The notes under the pieces: model-generated
Database searches by the model: none
The model's input: only the letters and a program-made list of their open reading frames with translations
What the model was told of the DNA's origin: nothing
Program-made: the position numbers and the translations under genes
NCBI GenBank assembly: GCA_963845675.1
Contig: CAWJSX010000001.1
Location: 1,922,001 to 1,986,000 of the forward strand
Source of the DNA: CAWJMD01 sp963845675
Lineage (GTDB): Bacteria; Actinomycetota; Actinomycetes; Actinomycetales; CAWJMD01
DNA length: 64,000 nt
Reading direction: 5' to 3'
Part shown: positions 8,556-16,221 of the stretch, piece by piece
Numbering within the stretch: the first letter of the stretch is position 1
How the letters are laid out: each line of letters opens with the position of its first letter

Positions 8556-9833
8556 CTACTTCACAAGGTCGACGAGGCGGTAGTAGGCACCGACCGGGGG
8601 TAGGAACCACGGCGGACCGAAGTGCCCGGGTACGGCGGGGAACGGGAGCCCGGCCCAGGTGTTCGCGGACGTCTCGCCCGCAAGCATCTGTGCCAGGACC
8701 TTGCCCATGTGCGTGGCCATCTGGACACCGTGCCCGCTGTACCCCAGTGAGTACAGGACCCCTTCCCGCTCGCCCGCGTGGACCATCTGGTCCATCGTCA
8801 TGTCCACAAGGCCCCCCCAGCAGTAGTCGACCCGCGCCCGCCCAAGCTGAGGGAAGACGCGCGCCATGGCCTTCTGCAGGATCCTGCCGCTCTTGAGGTC
8901 CGAGCCCTGGCTCGACAGCGCGAACCGCGCACGGCCTCCGAACAGGAGGCGGTTGTCCGGCGTGATGCGGAAGTAGTACAGGAGGTTCTTGCTGTCGGAC
9001 GCCATTCGCCGGTGGGGCAGTAGGGAGTCGACGACCGTCTGCCCGAGAGGTTCGGTAACGATGATGAAGCTGCCGATCGGTACCACCCTGCGACGCAGCC
9101 AGGGCGTGAGCGAGGACGTGTAGCCGCTCGTCGCAACCACCACCTGGTCGGCTCGTACGACGCCGTTCCGGGTCTGCACGTCGTGCTGCCGTCCCGACAC
9201 CCGGCGGAGACCACTGACCTCGCAGTCCTCATGGATGGAGACGCCCCGTCCGGTTGCGGCTCGGGCCAGGCCAGCGCACAGCTCACCGACATGGACACCC
9301 GCCGCCAAGGGGTCGACCATCGCGCCGTGGTAGAAGTCGCTGCCGATCTCCGACCGGATTCTCCGCGCCGGAACGAGATCGACCTGGTAGCCCAGGTGGG
9401 CGTCGAGCAGCTCGGCCGACTTCTCGAAGGCCACGTAGTGCGACGGCTTGCAGGCGAGAGTGAGCTTGCCGGTCCGCGCGAAGTGGCAGCTGACACCCTC
9501 ATCCGCCACGAGCTTCTCGACTGTGTCGATGGCGTCGTTGTACGCCCGGAACATCGTGCCGGCCGTCTCCTGACCGTACCGGGCCACTGCCGTGGGATAG
9601 GGGATGGCGAGGCCGGTGGTCGCCATCCCTCCGTTGCGGCCCGACGCGCCCCAGCCCACCGTGTGCGTGTCCAGCAGGACGACCTCGGCTCCCTGGCGTG
9701 CGAGGTGGACGGCCGTCGACAGACCGGTCAGCCCGGCGCCGATGATCGCAACGTCGGCCCGGTCCGGCAGGTCGCGACGTCGGAAGTCGCCGGCGGGCTC
9801 CGCCGTGTCCAGCCAGTAGGACTCGAGCTTCAC
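8556..9833 (-). CDS. FAD-dependent amine oxidoreductase (DadA/PuuB-like)
   Basis: A 425-aa flavoprotein of the D-amino-acid-dehydrogenase/glycine-oxidase fold. The N-terminus carries the Rossmann motif GAGLTGLSTAVHLA (about residues 29-42) and a GWGASGRNGG segment near residue 62, the typical flavin-contacting Gly-rich stretch of PuuB-type oxidases. The C-terminal GYSGHGVQMA near residue 385 is the second FAD contact. The GTG at 9833 is preferred over longer frames because GGAGG precedes it and it gives the expected N-terminal length. Such enzymes oxidise the C-N bond of primary or secondary amines to imines that hydrolyse to aldehydes. Two ALDHs in the same locus fit that chemistry. The substrate is not known. 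Confidence 0.82.
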   Translation of the reverse strand: MKLESYWLDTAEPAGDFRRRDLPDRADVAIIGAGLTGLSTAVHLARQGAEVVLLDTHTVGWGASGRNGGMATTGLAIPYPTAVARYGQETAGTMFRAYNDAIDTVEKLVADEGVSCHFARTGKLTLACKPSHYVAFEKSAELLDAHLGYQVDLVPARRIRSEIGSDFYHGAMVDPLAAGVHVGELCAGLARAATGRGVSIHEDCEVSGLRRVSGRQHDVQTRNGVVRADQVVVATSGYTSSLTPWLRRRVVPIGSFIIVTEPLGQTVVDSLLPHRRMASDSKNLLYYFRITPDNRLLFGGRARFALSSQGSDLKSGRILQKAMARVFPQLGRARVDYCWGGLVDMTMDQMVHAGEREGVLYSLGYSGHGVQMATHMGKVLAQMLAGETSANTWAGLPFPAVPGHFGPPWFLPPVGAYYRLVDLVK

Positions 9834-9847
9834 GGTGCCTCCGTCCG

Positions 9848-10522
9848 CTACAGACCCAGCAGGTCCGCGAGCCCACCGAGGTCGGTGGTCTCGACGTACT
9901 CGTAGTGCGGGGCGGGCGGGTCGTAGCCCCGGTTCACGTACGCCTTGTGGGTGATCCCGAGGTCGAAGCAGGGGATGAGGTCGTACCAGACGTGCGATGT
10001 CACGTGGAGGATCTCGTCGTGCTCGCACCCGAGCTGGTGGAGCATGTACTCGAACCCCGCGAGGCGCGGCTTGTACGCGCCGACCTGCTCGGCCGTGAAC
10101 ACACGGTGGAAGTCCACCCCCAGCTGGTCGACGTTCCCTTGGAGCATCGCGTCCTCGGCGTTGGAGAGGATCACGAGCGGATAGGCCTCGGCCAGCCGGG
10201 AGAGCGCCTTGGGGACGTCAGGGTGCGGCCCCCAGGAGCCGACCGCCTCGATGATCGCCTGAACGTCGCCGTGCCGGAACTGGATCCTCCACCGGTTGCA
10301 GGTCCGCTGCCAGGAGTCCCGGAGCACATGGCGGTAGAGCTTGAACGGCCCGAGGACCTCATCCATCCGGTAGGTCCGGAAGTCGCGCAGGAAGGTGGCT
10401 GTGTCCTCCGGCGCCACGACCTCCGTGATCAGCGGGCGGACGGCCTCGGCCATCTGGAAGTTGGTCAACGTGCCGTAGCAGTCGAAGGTGAGGTACTTCG
10501 GTTCGTAGCCGTTCAGGTCCAT
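9848..10522 (-). CDS. HAD-superfamily hydrolase, type II haloacid-dehalogenase-like
   Basis: A 224-aa HAD hydrolase with a 2-haloacid-dehalogenase-type cap. The nucleophile Asp is in TFDCYGTL (about residues 12-19); motif II is LSNA near residue 122; motif III Lys is in YKPRLAGFEYM near residue 152. The usual late acidic motif is replaced by HVTSHVWYDLIP. An Arg-containing FRTYR segment near residue 50 occupies the place of the substrate-binding Arg region. Known relatives displace halide or open strained rings by an Asp-ester mechanism; azetidine-2-carboxylate hydrolase belongs to this group. No halogen-related genes are nearby, so ring opening or another C-N/C-O hydrolysis is plausible. ATG 10522 is chosen for start context and family length. 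Confidence 0.75.
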   Translation of the reverse strand: MDLNGYEPKYLTFDCYGTLTNFQMAEAVRPLITEVVAPEDTATFLRDFRTYRMDEVLGPFKLYRHVLRDSWQRTCNRWRIQFRHGDVQAIIEAVGSWGPHPDVPKALSRLAEAYPLVILSNAEDAMLQGNVDQLGVDFHRVFTAEQVGAYKPRLAGFEYMLHQLGCEHDEILHVTSHVWYDLIPCFDLGITHKAYVNRGYDPPAPHYEYVETTDLGGLADLLGL

Positions 10523-10568
10523 CAGGTGGCGCCTTTCCGCTGTGTGGAGGTGGAAGTCGTCGGAACCG

Positions 10569-12119
10569 TCAGCCGCCGAGAGTGAGGTCGGCAGTGACCG
10601 CGTAGCGGGCGAGCGGGTCGTCGACGAAGTTCTGGACCTCGCTGCGGTACGCGGCTGTCGTCTGCTCGTGCACGAGGAACGCCGTGATCGCCTGGTCCTG
10701 CAGCAGCTCGGCGACCTGCGCATAGACGTCGTGTCGGTCCTCCGGCTCTGTCATCCCGTTCGCCGAGGCGATCAGCCCGTCGACTGCGGGGTCACAGAAC
10801 TGGCTGATGTTGTAGCCGCCCTCGCAGGTGTAGTCGGCCTCGAGGAACCCGATCGGGTCGGCGATGTCTGTGAGGTGGTTGCGTGAGAGCAGCGCCAGGT
10901 CGTACGTGCCGTCCAGCAGAGCAGGCTCGATGGCTGCGTAGTCCGTGATCCGCACTGTGACCGTGACGCCGATCTCCGCCAGGTTGGCCTGGATGACGGC
11001 GGCGAGGTCGGCGAACTCTGTGCGCTCGGTGTATCCGAGGAGCTCGACGTTCAACTCCCCCGCGCCGTAGCCGGCACCGGCCAGCAACGCGGTGGCCTGC
11101 TCGACGTCCTGCGAGACCGGCTCGGTGTCCGGCGCCCACGGCTCGTTGGGGGCGAAGGGCCCGATGGCCGGCTCCACCGACCCGTCGTAGACGTTCGTGG
11201 CGATCGGCTCGAGGGCGAGCGCCAGGCGTACCGCTTGACGGACGTCGGGGTTGTCGAACGGAGCCTTCGAGTTGTTGAAGTAGAGACCCGAGGTGCGCGG
11301 CGTCGACTCCCGACTCACCTCGATGGCTGGGTCTGCCTCCAGATCCGGGACGCTGGTGGACGGGATGCCTAGTGCGATGTGGGACTCACCGGTCTGCACC
11401 TGGGTCGCACGGGTCGAGCCCTCGGGGATGAATCGAGCCTCGACCGTCGCGAGCGCCACGTCGCCACCCCAGTAGTCCTCGTTGCGCTCCAGGAGGATCG
11501 ACTGGTTGGGCGTGATCTTGGTCGCGGTGAACGGGCCGGTGCAGTTGCCGATCGGGTCGACACCGGCCTCGGAGTAGGCGGCCGGCGCGAGGATCCCCGT
11601 GTTGGAGCTGGCCATCCGGAAGGGGACGAGCGAGCTCTCCTCGGGCGTGGTCACCCTGACGGTCGACTCGTCGACTGCCTCCACCGACGACACGACCGTG
11701 GGCCCAAACGCTCGGGCCGGGGCCTCGACGGCGAGCGCGGTGGTCAGGGCGGCGCTGACCTCGTCGGCCGTTACGGGCGTGCCGTCCTGGAACGTCACGC
11801 CGTCGCGCAGCGTGAAGTCCCAGGCGGTCGGCTCCGTCTGCGTCCACTCCGTAGCGAGGAGGGGTTCGAGCTCGCCGGCCACCTCGTCGTACCGGACGAG
11901 TGTCTCCATGCACCCGACCTGGGTGAGCACCTGGGCGTCGTCGGTCTCCAGTGCCCAGTTGGACCTCGGAGTGAACTGCAGGCTGATGACCAGGTCGTCG
12001 CCGCCTCCGGAGCCGCCGGACTCGGGGTCGGCGTCTTCTCCGGAGAAGCTGCACGCGCTCAGCGCGAGACACATGGACGAGACGAGGGATACGAACGGGA
12101 CTGCGCGAGGGATGCTCAT
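10569..12119 (-). CDS. dppA: Extracellular solute-binding lipoprotein of the Dpp-type importer
   Basis: A 516-aa family-5 solute-binding protein. The N-terminal signal has a lipobox LSAC, after which the mature region begins with acidic/Gly linker residues. The body has the family hallmark of a long two-lobed domain with WDFTLRDGVTFQDGTPVTADEV near residue 90. The frame can be extended to a GTG at 12131; the ATG at 12119 gives a more usual signal peptide. It is the first gene of the minus operon. Its promoter (TTGACA-N18-TAGCCT) contains a GntR-type operator. It captures the imported compound outside the membrane for DppBCDF. Family 5 proteins bind peptides, opines, nickel chelates and similar polar ligands. 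Confidence 0.88.
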   Translation of the reverse strand: MSIPRAVPFVSLVSSMCLALSACSFSGEDADPESGGSGGGDDLVISLQFTPRSNWALETDDAQVLTQVGCMETLVRYDEVAGELEPLLATEWTQTEPTAWDFTLRDGVTFQDGTPVTADEVSAALTTALAVEAPARAFGPTVVSSVEAVDESTVRVTTPEESSLVPFRMASSNTGILAPAAYSEAGVDPIGNCTGPFTATKITPNQSILLERNEDYWGGDVALATVEARFIPEGSTRATQVQTGESHIALGIPSTSVPDLEADPAIEVSRESTPRTSGLYFNNSKAPFDNPDVRQAVRLALALEPIATNVYDGSVEPAIGPFAPNEPWAPDTEPVSQDVEQATALLAGAGYGAGELNVELLGYTERTEFADLAAVIQANLAEIGVTVTVRITDYAAIEPALLDGTYDLALLSRNHLTDIADPIGFLEADYTCEGGYNISQFCDPAVDGLIASANGMTEPEDRHDVYAQVAELLQDQAITAFLVHEQTTAAYRSEVQNFVDDPLARYAVTADLTLGG

Positions 12120-12176
12120 GAGGGAGACCACCGTCCAGAGGGGTCAGCGAGAGGGCGGGCCGACCGGCGTCACTCC

Positions 12177-12206
12177 AGGCTAGGGAGACGGCTGGAAGAT
12201 TGTCAA
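12177..12206 (-). promoter_or_regulatory. Promoter of the dppA (minus) operon
   Basis: On the minus strand there is a -35 TTGACA (12201-12206), an 18-nt spacer and a -10 TAGCCT (12177-12182), of the actinobacterial TAnnnT type. Transcription would begin near 12170, about 50 nt before the dppA ATG. The -35 box lies inside the operator at 12198-12214, so a bound repressor would block RNA polymerase. Confidence 0.6.
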
Positions 12207-12214
12207 CAGTCAAC
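12198..12214. promoter_or_regulatory. Candidate GntR/FCD operator O1 (dppA side)
   Basis: GATTGTCAACAGTC (12198-12211) is a near-perfect palindrome with arms GATTGT/ACAGTC. Read on the minus strand and extended, it matches the second site at 12419-12435 at 15 of 17 positions, in opposite orientation. FCD-type GntR regulators typically bind TTGT-N2-ACAA-like palindromes. It covers the -35 of the minus operon. Confidence 0.6.
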
Positions 12215-12418
12215 GCCGAACTGAACTACGGTCGACACTTACGGAGCCTTTGGTGGTCCTCCCGGCGTCATGAGCGGCAGACGAGACATCGCAACACCTG
12301 TCGGCTCGATCTGGGCAATTCTGTTGCCGTACAAGCGATAAAGGCTTCTCACGCTGGCGCACGGAGAGCCGCGCGGCATCAACGTCGTGGCCACAAGGAG
12401 GAGCCCGACGTCTTCGAT

Positions 12419-12435
12419 CTTGATTGTTGACAATC
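12419..12435. promoter_or_regulatory. Candidate GntR/FCD operator O2 (plus-operon side)
   Basis: GATTGTTGACAATC (12422-12435) has perfect six-base arms around a 2-nt centre and is the inverted partner of O1, 224 bp away centre to centre. It abuts the -35 box TTGACT of the plus operon. The paired, mirror-image layout suggests one regulator controlling both directions, possibly with looping. Confidence 0.62.
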
Positions 12436-12464
12436 TTGACTGTCGTGGGGACGGCGAGTAGCGT
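12436..12464 (+). promoter_or_regulatory. Promoter of the plus catabolic operon
   Basis: -35 TTGACT (12436-12441), a 17-nt spacer and -10 TAGCGT (12459-12464), with an expected start near 12471, about 56 nt before the CDF ATG. The operator O2 lies directly upstream and touches the -35. The stretch between the two promoters (about 12215-12418) shows no coding region I can support; open frames there are antisense artefacts of low-complexity sequence. Confidence 0.6.
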
Positions 12465-12526
12465 GACCGACGCACGACCTTCCCCACGCTGCCCCCGCCG
12501 TTCACGTCAGACAGGACTCCGACCTC

Positions 12527-13831
12527 ATGAGCCAGGAACAGCCGCTCACCACGAGCACCTCGGGTGCCCGCCGCGTCGACGGCACCGGCCACCCCCACCA
12601 CCATCAGTCGGAACCCGAGCAGCACGGCCTTGACCCGGACGCGGGTAACGGCCACGGACACGGCGACCACAGGGACCACGGGGACCACGGACACGGGGAC
12701 CACGGGGACCACGGGGACCACGGAGACCACGGGGACCACGGGGACCACGGGGACCACGGGCACGATCACGGGGACCACGACCATGACCACGGCTCCGGGG
12801 CGTGGGCGAAGATCAAGCACATGGTCGTGCCGCACTCGCACGACTCGAACGAGGCCATCCAGTCCGCCGAGGAGTCGAGCAGCCAGGGAATCCGGGCCGC
12901 CTGGATCGGTCTGGCCGGGATGGGTGCCACCGCGGTCCTGCAGATGTTCATCGTCGCGATCTCTGGCTCCATCGCGCTACTGGCCGACACCCTGCACAAC
13001 GTCGGGCACGCAGCGACCACGATCCCGCTGGTGATCGCCTTCCGGATCGGCCAGCGCGCCGCCAGCAAGAAGTACAGCTACGGCTACCGTCGAGCTGAGG
13101 ACCTGGTCGGCCTCTTCATCTCCCTCATCATCGCCCTGTCCGCGGCCCTCATCATCTGGGAGTCCGTCGACGCCCTGGTCAACCCGCGGGAGCTGACCAA
13201 CCTGTGGTGGGTCTTCGCAGCCGGCTTCATCGGTGCCGCAGGCAACGAGCTGGTGGCGATCTATCGGATCCGGACCGGCCGCCGGATCGGCTCCGCAGCG
13301 CTGATCGCCGAGGGCCAGCACGCTCGGGCAGACGGCTTGACCTCGATCGCCGTGGTGATCGGCGTTCTCGGGGTCTGGGCCGGCTTCCCGCAGGCCGACG
13401 CAATCATCGGGTTCTTCATCGCGGCCGCCATCCTGTGGATCCTCATCAGCTCGCTGAGGACGACGACCCGCCGACTGATGGACGGAGTCGACGACGGGGT
13501 GATCGACCAGATGACCCGCGTCATCGCCGCCGTGCCGGGCGTGGTCAGCGTCGGCAGGGTCCGGGCCCGCTGGAGCGGTCACCGCATGGAGGCAGATGCG
13601 AACGTCGCTGTCGACTCGCGGCTGACCGTCCTGGAGAGCCACGCGGTCGCGGAGCAGGTGGAGCACGAGGTGCTGCACAACGTCGCCCACGTCGAGAACC
13701 TCGTCGTGCACATCAACCCCGTCGTCGATGGCCGCGAGCCGGAGGAGCTGCACGACCTGACCAGCCACCACACGAGCGCCGAGGCCCGACAGGCATACCT
13801 GGCTCGGCGCCGGCCGACCGTCTCGGCCTGA
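12527..13831 (+). CDS. Cation diffusion facilitator with His/Asp/Gly-repeat N-terminus
   Basis: A 434-aa CDF transporter, first gene of the plus operon. Residues about 43-90 are a run of Gly-Asp-His tripeptides, a likely metal-binding or metal-sensing tail, with more His upstream (HPHHHQ). Six transmembrane segments and a C-terminal cytoplasmic domain follow. TM2 has LHNVGH, where CzcD/ZitB has H-x-x-x-D, and TM5 has HARAD, so the metal-site ligand set differs from both the classic zinc type and the other CDF in this locus. Placing it first in a catabolic operon behind an operator implies metal export is induced with substrate uptake. Metal identity is not deducible; Zn, Ni, Co or Fe are possible. 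Confidence 0.85.
   Translation: MSQEQPLTTSTSGARRVDGTGHPHHHQSEPEQHGLDPDAGNGHGHGDHRDHGDHGHGDHGDHGDHGDHGDHGDHGDHGHDHGDHDHDHGSGAWAKIKHMVVPHSHDSNEAIQSAEESSSQGIRAAWIGLAGMGATAVLQMFIVAISGSIALLADTLHNVGHAATTIPLVIAFRIGQRAASKKYSYGYRRAEDLVGLFISLIIALSAALIIWESVDALVNPRELTNLWWVFAAGFIGAAGNELVAIYRIRTGRRIGSAALIAEGQHARADGLTSIAVVIGVLGVWAGFPQADAIIGFFIAAAILWILISSLRTTTRRLMDGVDDGVIDQMTRVIAAVPGVVSVGRVRARWSGHRMEADANVAVDSRLTVLESHAVAEQVEHEVLHNVAHVENLVVHINPVVDGREPEELHDLTSHHTSAEARQAYLARRRPTVSA
12662..12789 (+). repeat. 9-bp tandem repeats encoding Gly-Asp-His
   Basis: A run of GGGGACCAC-type 9-mers with small variants (GGACAC, GGAGACCAC, GGGCACGAT) lies inside the CDF gene and encodes the (G-D-H)n tail. Repeats in multiples of 9 keep frame, so slippage would change tail length without disrupting the pump. 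On the other strand it creates a spurious Val/Pro-rich open frame. Confidence 0.85.
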
Positions 13832-13872
13832 GGCACCCATCAGCGAACCCGTCACGCACCAGGAGCGAGGCT

Positions 13873-14475
13873 GTGACAGACCGACCCGGATTCACCATCA
13901 GGCCGCTGACCCCAGCGGACCTGGAACAGGCCCAGGCGGTGATGTACCGCTCGGTGAGAGAGGACTTCGGTAGCGAGCGCGACCCGCGCATCCACGCCGA
14001 CATCGACGACCTCTTGGGGTGCTACGAGAGGCCGGGCGGTCCGTTCATGCTCGTAGCGGAGGACGACGCCACCGGTGCGGTCATCGCGACCGGGGGTATC
14101 CGCGGAGGGTCGCTGAAGGAAGGGCTGAGCCCCGAGCACCTCGTCCAGAGGTACGGGGACGGCCGCACGGGGCAGATCGTCAGGGTGTACGTCCAGCGGG
14201 AGGAGCGTCGGCGTGGGGTCGCCAGGGCCATCGTCCGGGAGGTCCTCGGCCGCGCCCGGAGGGAGGGCCACTACGACCGGATCGCCCTCCACACCTTCCT
14301 GCACTCCCCCGGCGCAGTCGCCTTCTGGACCTCGACGGGCGCAACGCTCGTCGAGGACGACACCGACGGCCCCTCGAACGCCATGTTCTTCGAGTACGTG
14401 GCGACCGGTGCCTCCGGCACACAGCGCCTGCACGCAGCCACGACCACAATAGACAGAAAGAGAACCCCGCTATGA
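13873..14475 (+). CDS. GNAT-family N-acetyltransferase
   Basis: A 200-aa protein with the GNAT core: IVRVYV-x-x-E-E-RRRGVARAIV (acetyl-CoA-binding motif A, about residues 105-125) and a C-terminal LHTFLHSPGAVAFW motif-B-like segment. The GTG start at 13873 has AGGAG seven bases upstream; the frame is open far into the previous gene, but that part is out of register with any known protein. It ends with a TGA that overlaps the next ATG (ATGA). It probably acetylates an amino group of a pathway substrate or detoxifies an analogue. The exact acceptor is unknown. Confidence 0.8.
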   Translation: MTDRPGFTIRPLTPADLEQAQAVMYRSVREDFGSERDPRIHADIDDLLGCYERPGGPFMLVAEDDATGAVIATGGIRGGSLKEGLSPEHLVQRYGDGRTGQIVRVYVQREERRRGVARAIVREVLGRARREGHYDRIALHTFLHSPGAVAFWTSTGATLVEDDTDGPSNAMFFEYVATGASGTQRLHAATTTIDRKRTPL

Positions 14476-14894
14476 CCAAGCGTCGCGACCTGTTCATCTT
14501 CGTCGCCCATCCCGACAAGGCCGACGAGGCTCGCTCCTACCTGAGCCACTGGCTCCGCGAGCTCGACGGTCACCCGGGCTACCTCGGTGGTGCCGTCCTC
14601 AAGGAGTCCGCCGGCGAGCTGTTCGACAACACCCTCGTCCTCGCCCTCGACTTCGAGTCCACCGAGGCCGCCCGCGCCCTCTGGCCGAAGATCGAGAACA
14701 CCGTCAACCCGCTCTACCCCGACGACAAGAGCGACGCGAGCCCCGACCAGGGCACGGCCTTCTACGACGGGACGCAGGACTCGGTGAAGGCGGGTGCCCC
14801 GCTGCCCCTGACGTTCTCCCGGGGCAACGGGCTCCTTGCTCGGATGCTGCACATCCACGCCGAGGCAGTCGACGAGTTCGCCACCACCAGCTGA
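14472..14894 (+). CDS. Small ABM-like alpha+beta-barrel protein, function unknown
   Basis: A 140-aa cytoplasmic protein, translationally coupled to the GNAT (ATGA). The N-terminal half (DLFIFVAHPDKADEARSYL, then LVLALDFESTEAARALW) resembles dimeric ferredoxin-like ABM/quinol-monooxygenase folds, but I see no decisive active-site motif. It sits between the acetyltransferase and the aminotransferase. I do not assign a reaction. Confidence 0.55.
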   Translation: MTKRRDLFIFVAHPDKADEARSYLSHWLRELDGHPGYLGGAVLKESAGELFDNTLVLALDFESTEAARALWPKIENTVNPLYPDDKSDASPDQGTAFYDGTQDSVKAGAPLPLTFSRGNGLLARMLHIHAEAVDEFATTS

Positions 14895-14968
14895 TGTCCA
14901 CACGCCCGGGGTAGCCCCGCGTCTAGCGGTGGCCTCCCCGGACGACCGATCAGAGCCAGGAGACCTAC

Positions 14969-16220
14969 ATGCCCGCCGTCGGACCCCTGTGGCACCCCCA
15001 GACCTACCTGCCGAACGTGCCCGACGAGCGGCTCGTCATCGCGTCCGGCGATGGGGCATGGGTCGTCACCGAGCAGGGACAGCGTCTGCTGGACCTCCCG
15101 GCCGGGCTCTGGCACGCGAACATCGGCCACGGGCGCGAGCGCATGGCCCAGGCCGCCTTCCAGCAGATGCGCACCCTCGAGACCTATCACCTGTTCGGCG
15201 CTCACGCGACGCGCCCGGCGCTCGACCTCGCCGAGCGTCTGTCGCACCTCGTACCCATCCAGGATGCGTCGATCTTCTTCACGTCGGGTGGCTCGGACTC
15301 CATCGACACCGCCTGCAAGCTCGCCCGTCGGTACTGGCAGGTCGTCGGCCGGCACAGCAAGAAGATCGTGCTGAGCCGGGACGGCGGCTACCACGGCCTG
15401 CACGGCTTCGGCACAAGCATCGCGGGCCTGGACTTCAACCGTGAGGGCTACGGAACGGACTCCCTGATCCCCCAGACGGCCCGCATCCCGCGCGATGACC
15501 TCTACGCCACCGAGGCCGCGATCCAGCGGATCGGTGCCGACAACGTCGCCGCCGTCGTGGTGGAACCGGTGATCGGGACCGGCGGTGTTTTCCCCAACCC
15601 CCGGGTACCTGGCCGAGCTGCGCAGCCTGACCGAGCGGTACGACATCCTGCTCGTCGCCGACGAGGTGATCACAGGCTTCGGTCGAACCGGTGCCTGGTT
15701 CGCCTGCGACCGCTGGGACATCGAGCCCGACATGATCACCATGGCCAAGGGCCTGACATCGGGGTACCTGCCCCTCGGCGCCGTCGCCATCTCACCGCGG
15801 ATCGGTGAGCCGTTCGCGACCGGTCCGGACGCTCCCATGTTCCGCCACGGGCTCACCTACTCGGGACACGCCACGGCGTGTGCCGTCGCATCGGTCAACC
15901 TTGACATCCTGGAAGAGGAGAACCTCGTCGAGACCGTGCGAACCCTCGAGCCGGTGCTGGAGACGGCGGTCAAGGCGCTTGACGACTCACCAGTGGTCCA
16001 CGAGGTGCGTTCGGTCGGTCTCCTGGCCGGCATCCAGCTGGTCCCACAGATCGACGGGGGGGCGGTGGTTCGGGGCCTCCGTGACCGCGGCGTGCTGACC
16101 CGGCTCATCACCGACAACACGCTGCACGTCTGCCCCCCGTTCGTCGTGACCGCGACGGAGCTCGAGACAGCGATCGCCAGCATCTGCGACCACCTCGCGA
16201 CCCTCGAAGGGAGCCTCTGA
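14969..16220 (+). pseudogene. Class III aminotransferase carrying a one-base frame disruption
   Basis: Two frames make one protein. The first runs from ATG 14969 (GPLWHPQTYL) through the FTSGGSDSIDTA and GGYHG motifs to about VIGTGGVFP near 15595. The rest continues one base out of frame as PGYLAELRSL, then LLVADEVITGFGRTG and the PLP-lysine segment MAKGLTSGYLPLGAV, to the TGA at 16220. Removing one base from the run at 15590-15602 (ttttccccaaccccc) gives an uninterrupted 416-aa enzyme of normal family length. Everything else is conserved, so this is a very recent mutation or a sequencing error. Class III enzymes transaminate omega-amino groups with PLP, giving semialdehydes. The ALDH that follows 1 nt later would oxidise such a product. 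Confidence 0.82.
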
Positions 16221-16221
16221 C

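Noticed and set aside
12239..12841. Minus-strand Val/Pro-repeat open frame of 200 codons
   Set aside because: It is the antisense of the GGGGACCAC repeats in the CDF gene; it has no ribosome site and overlaps the promoter region.
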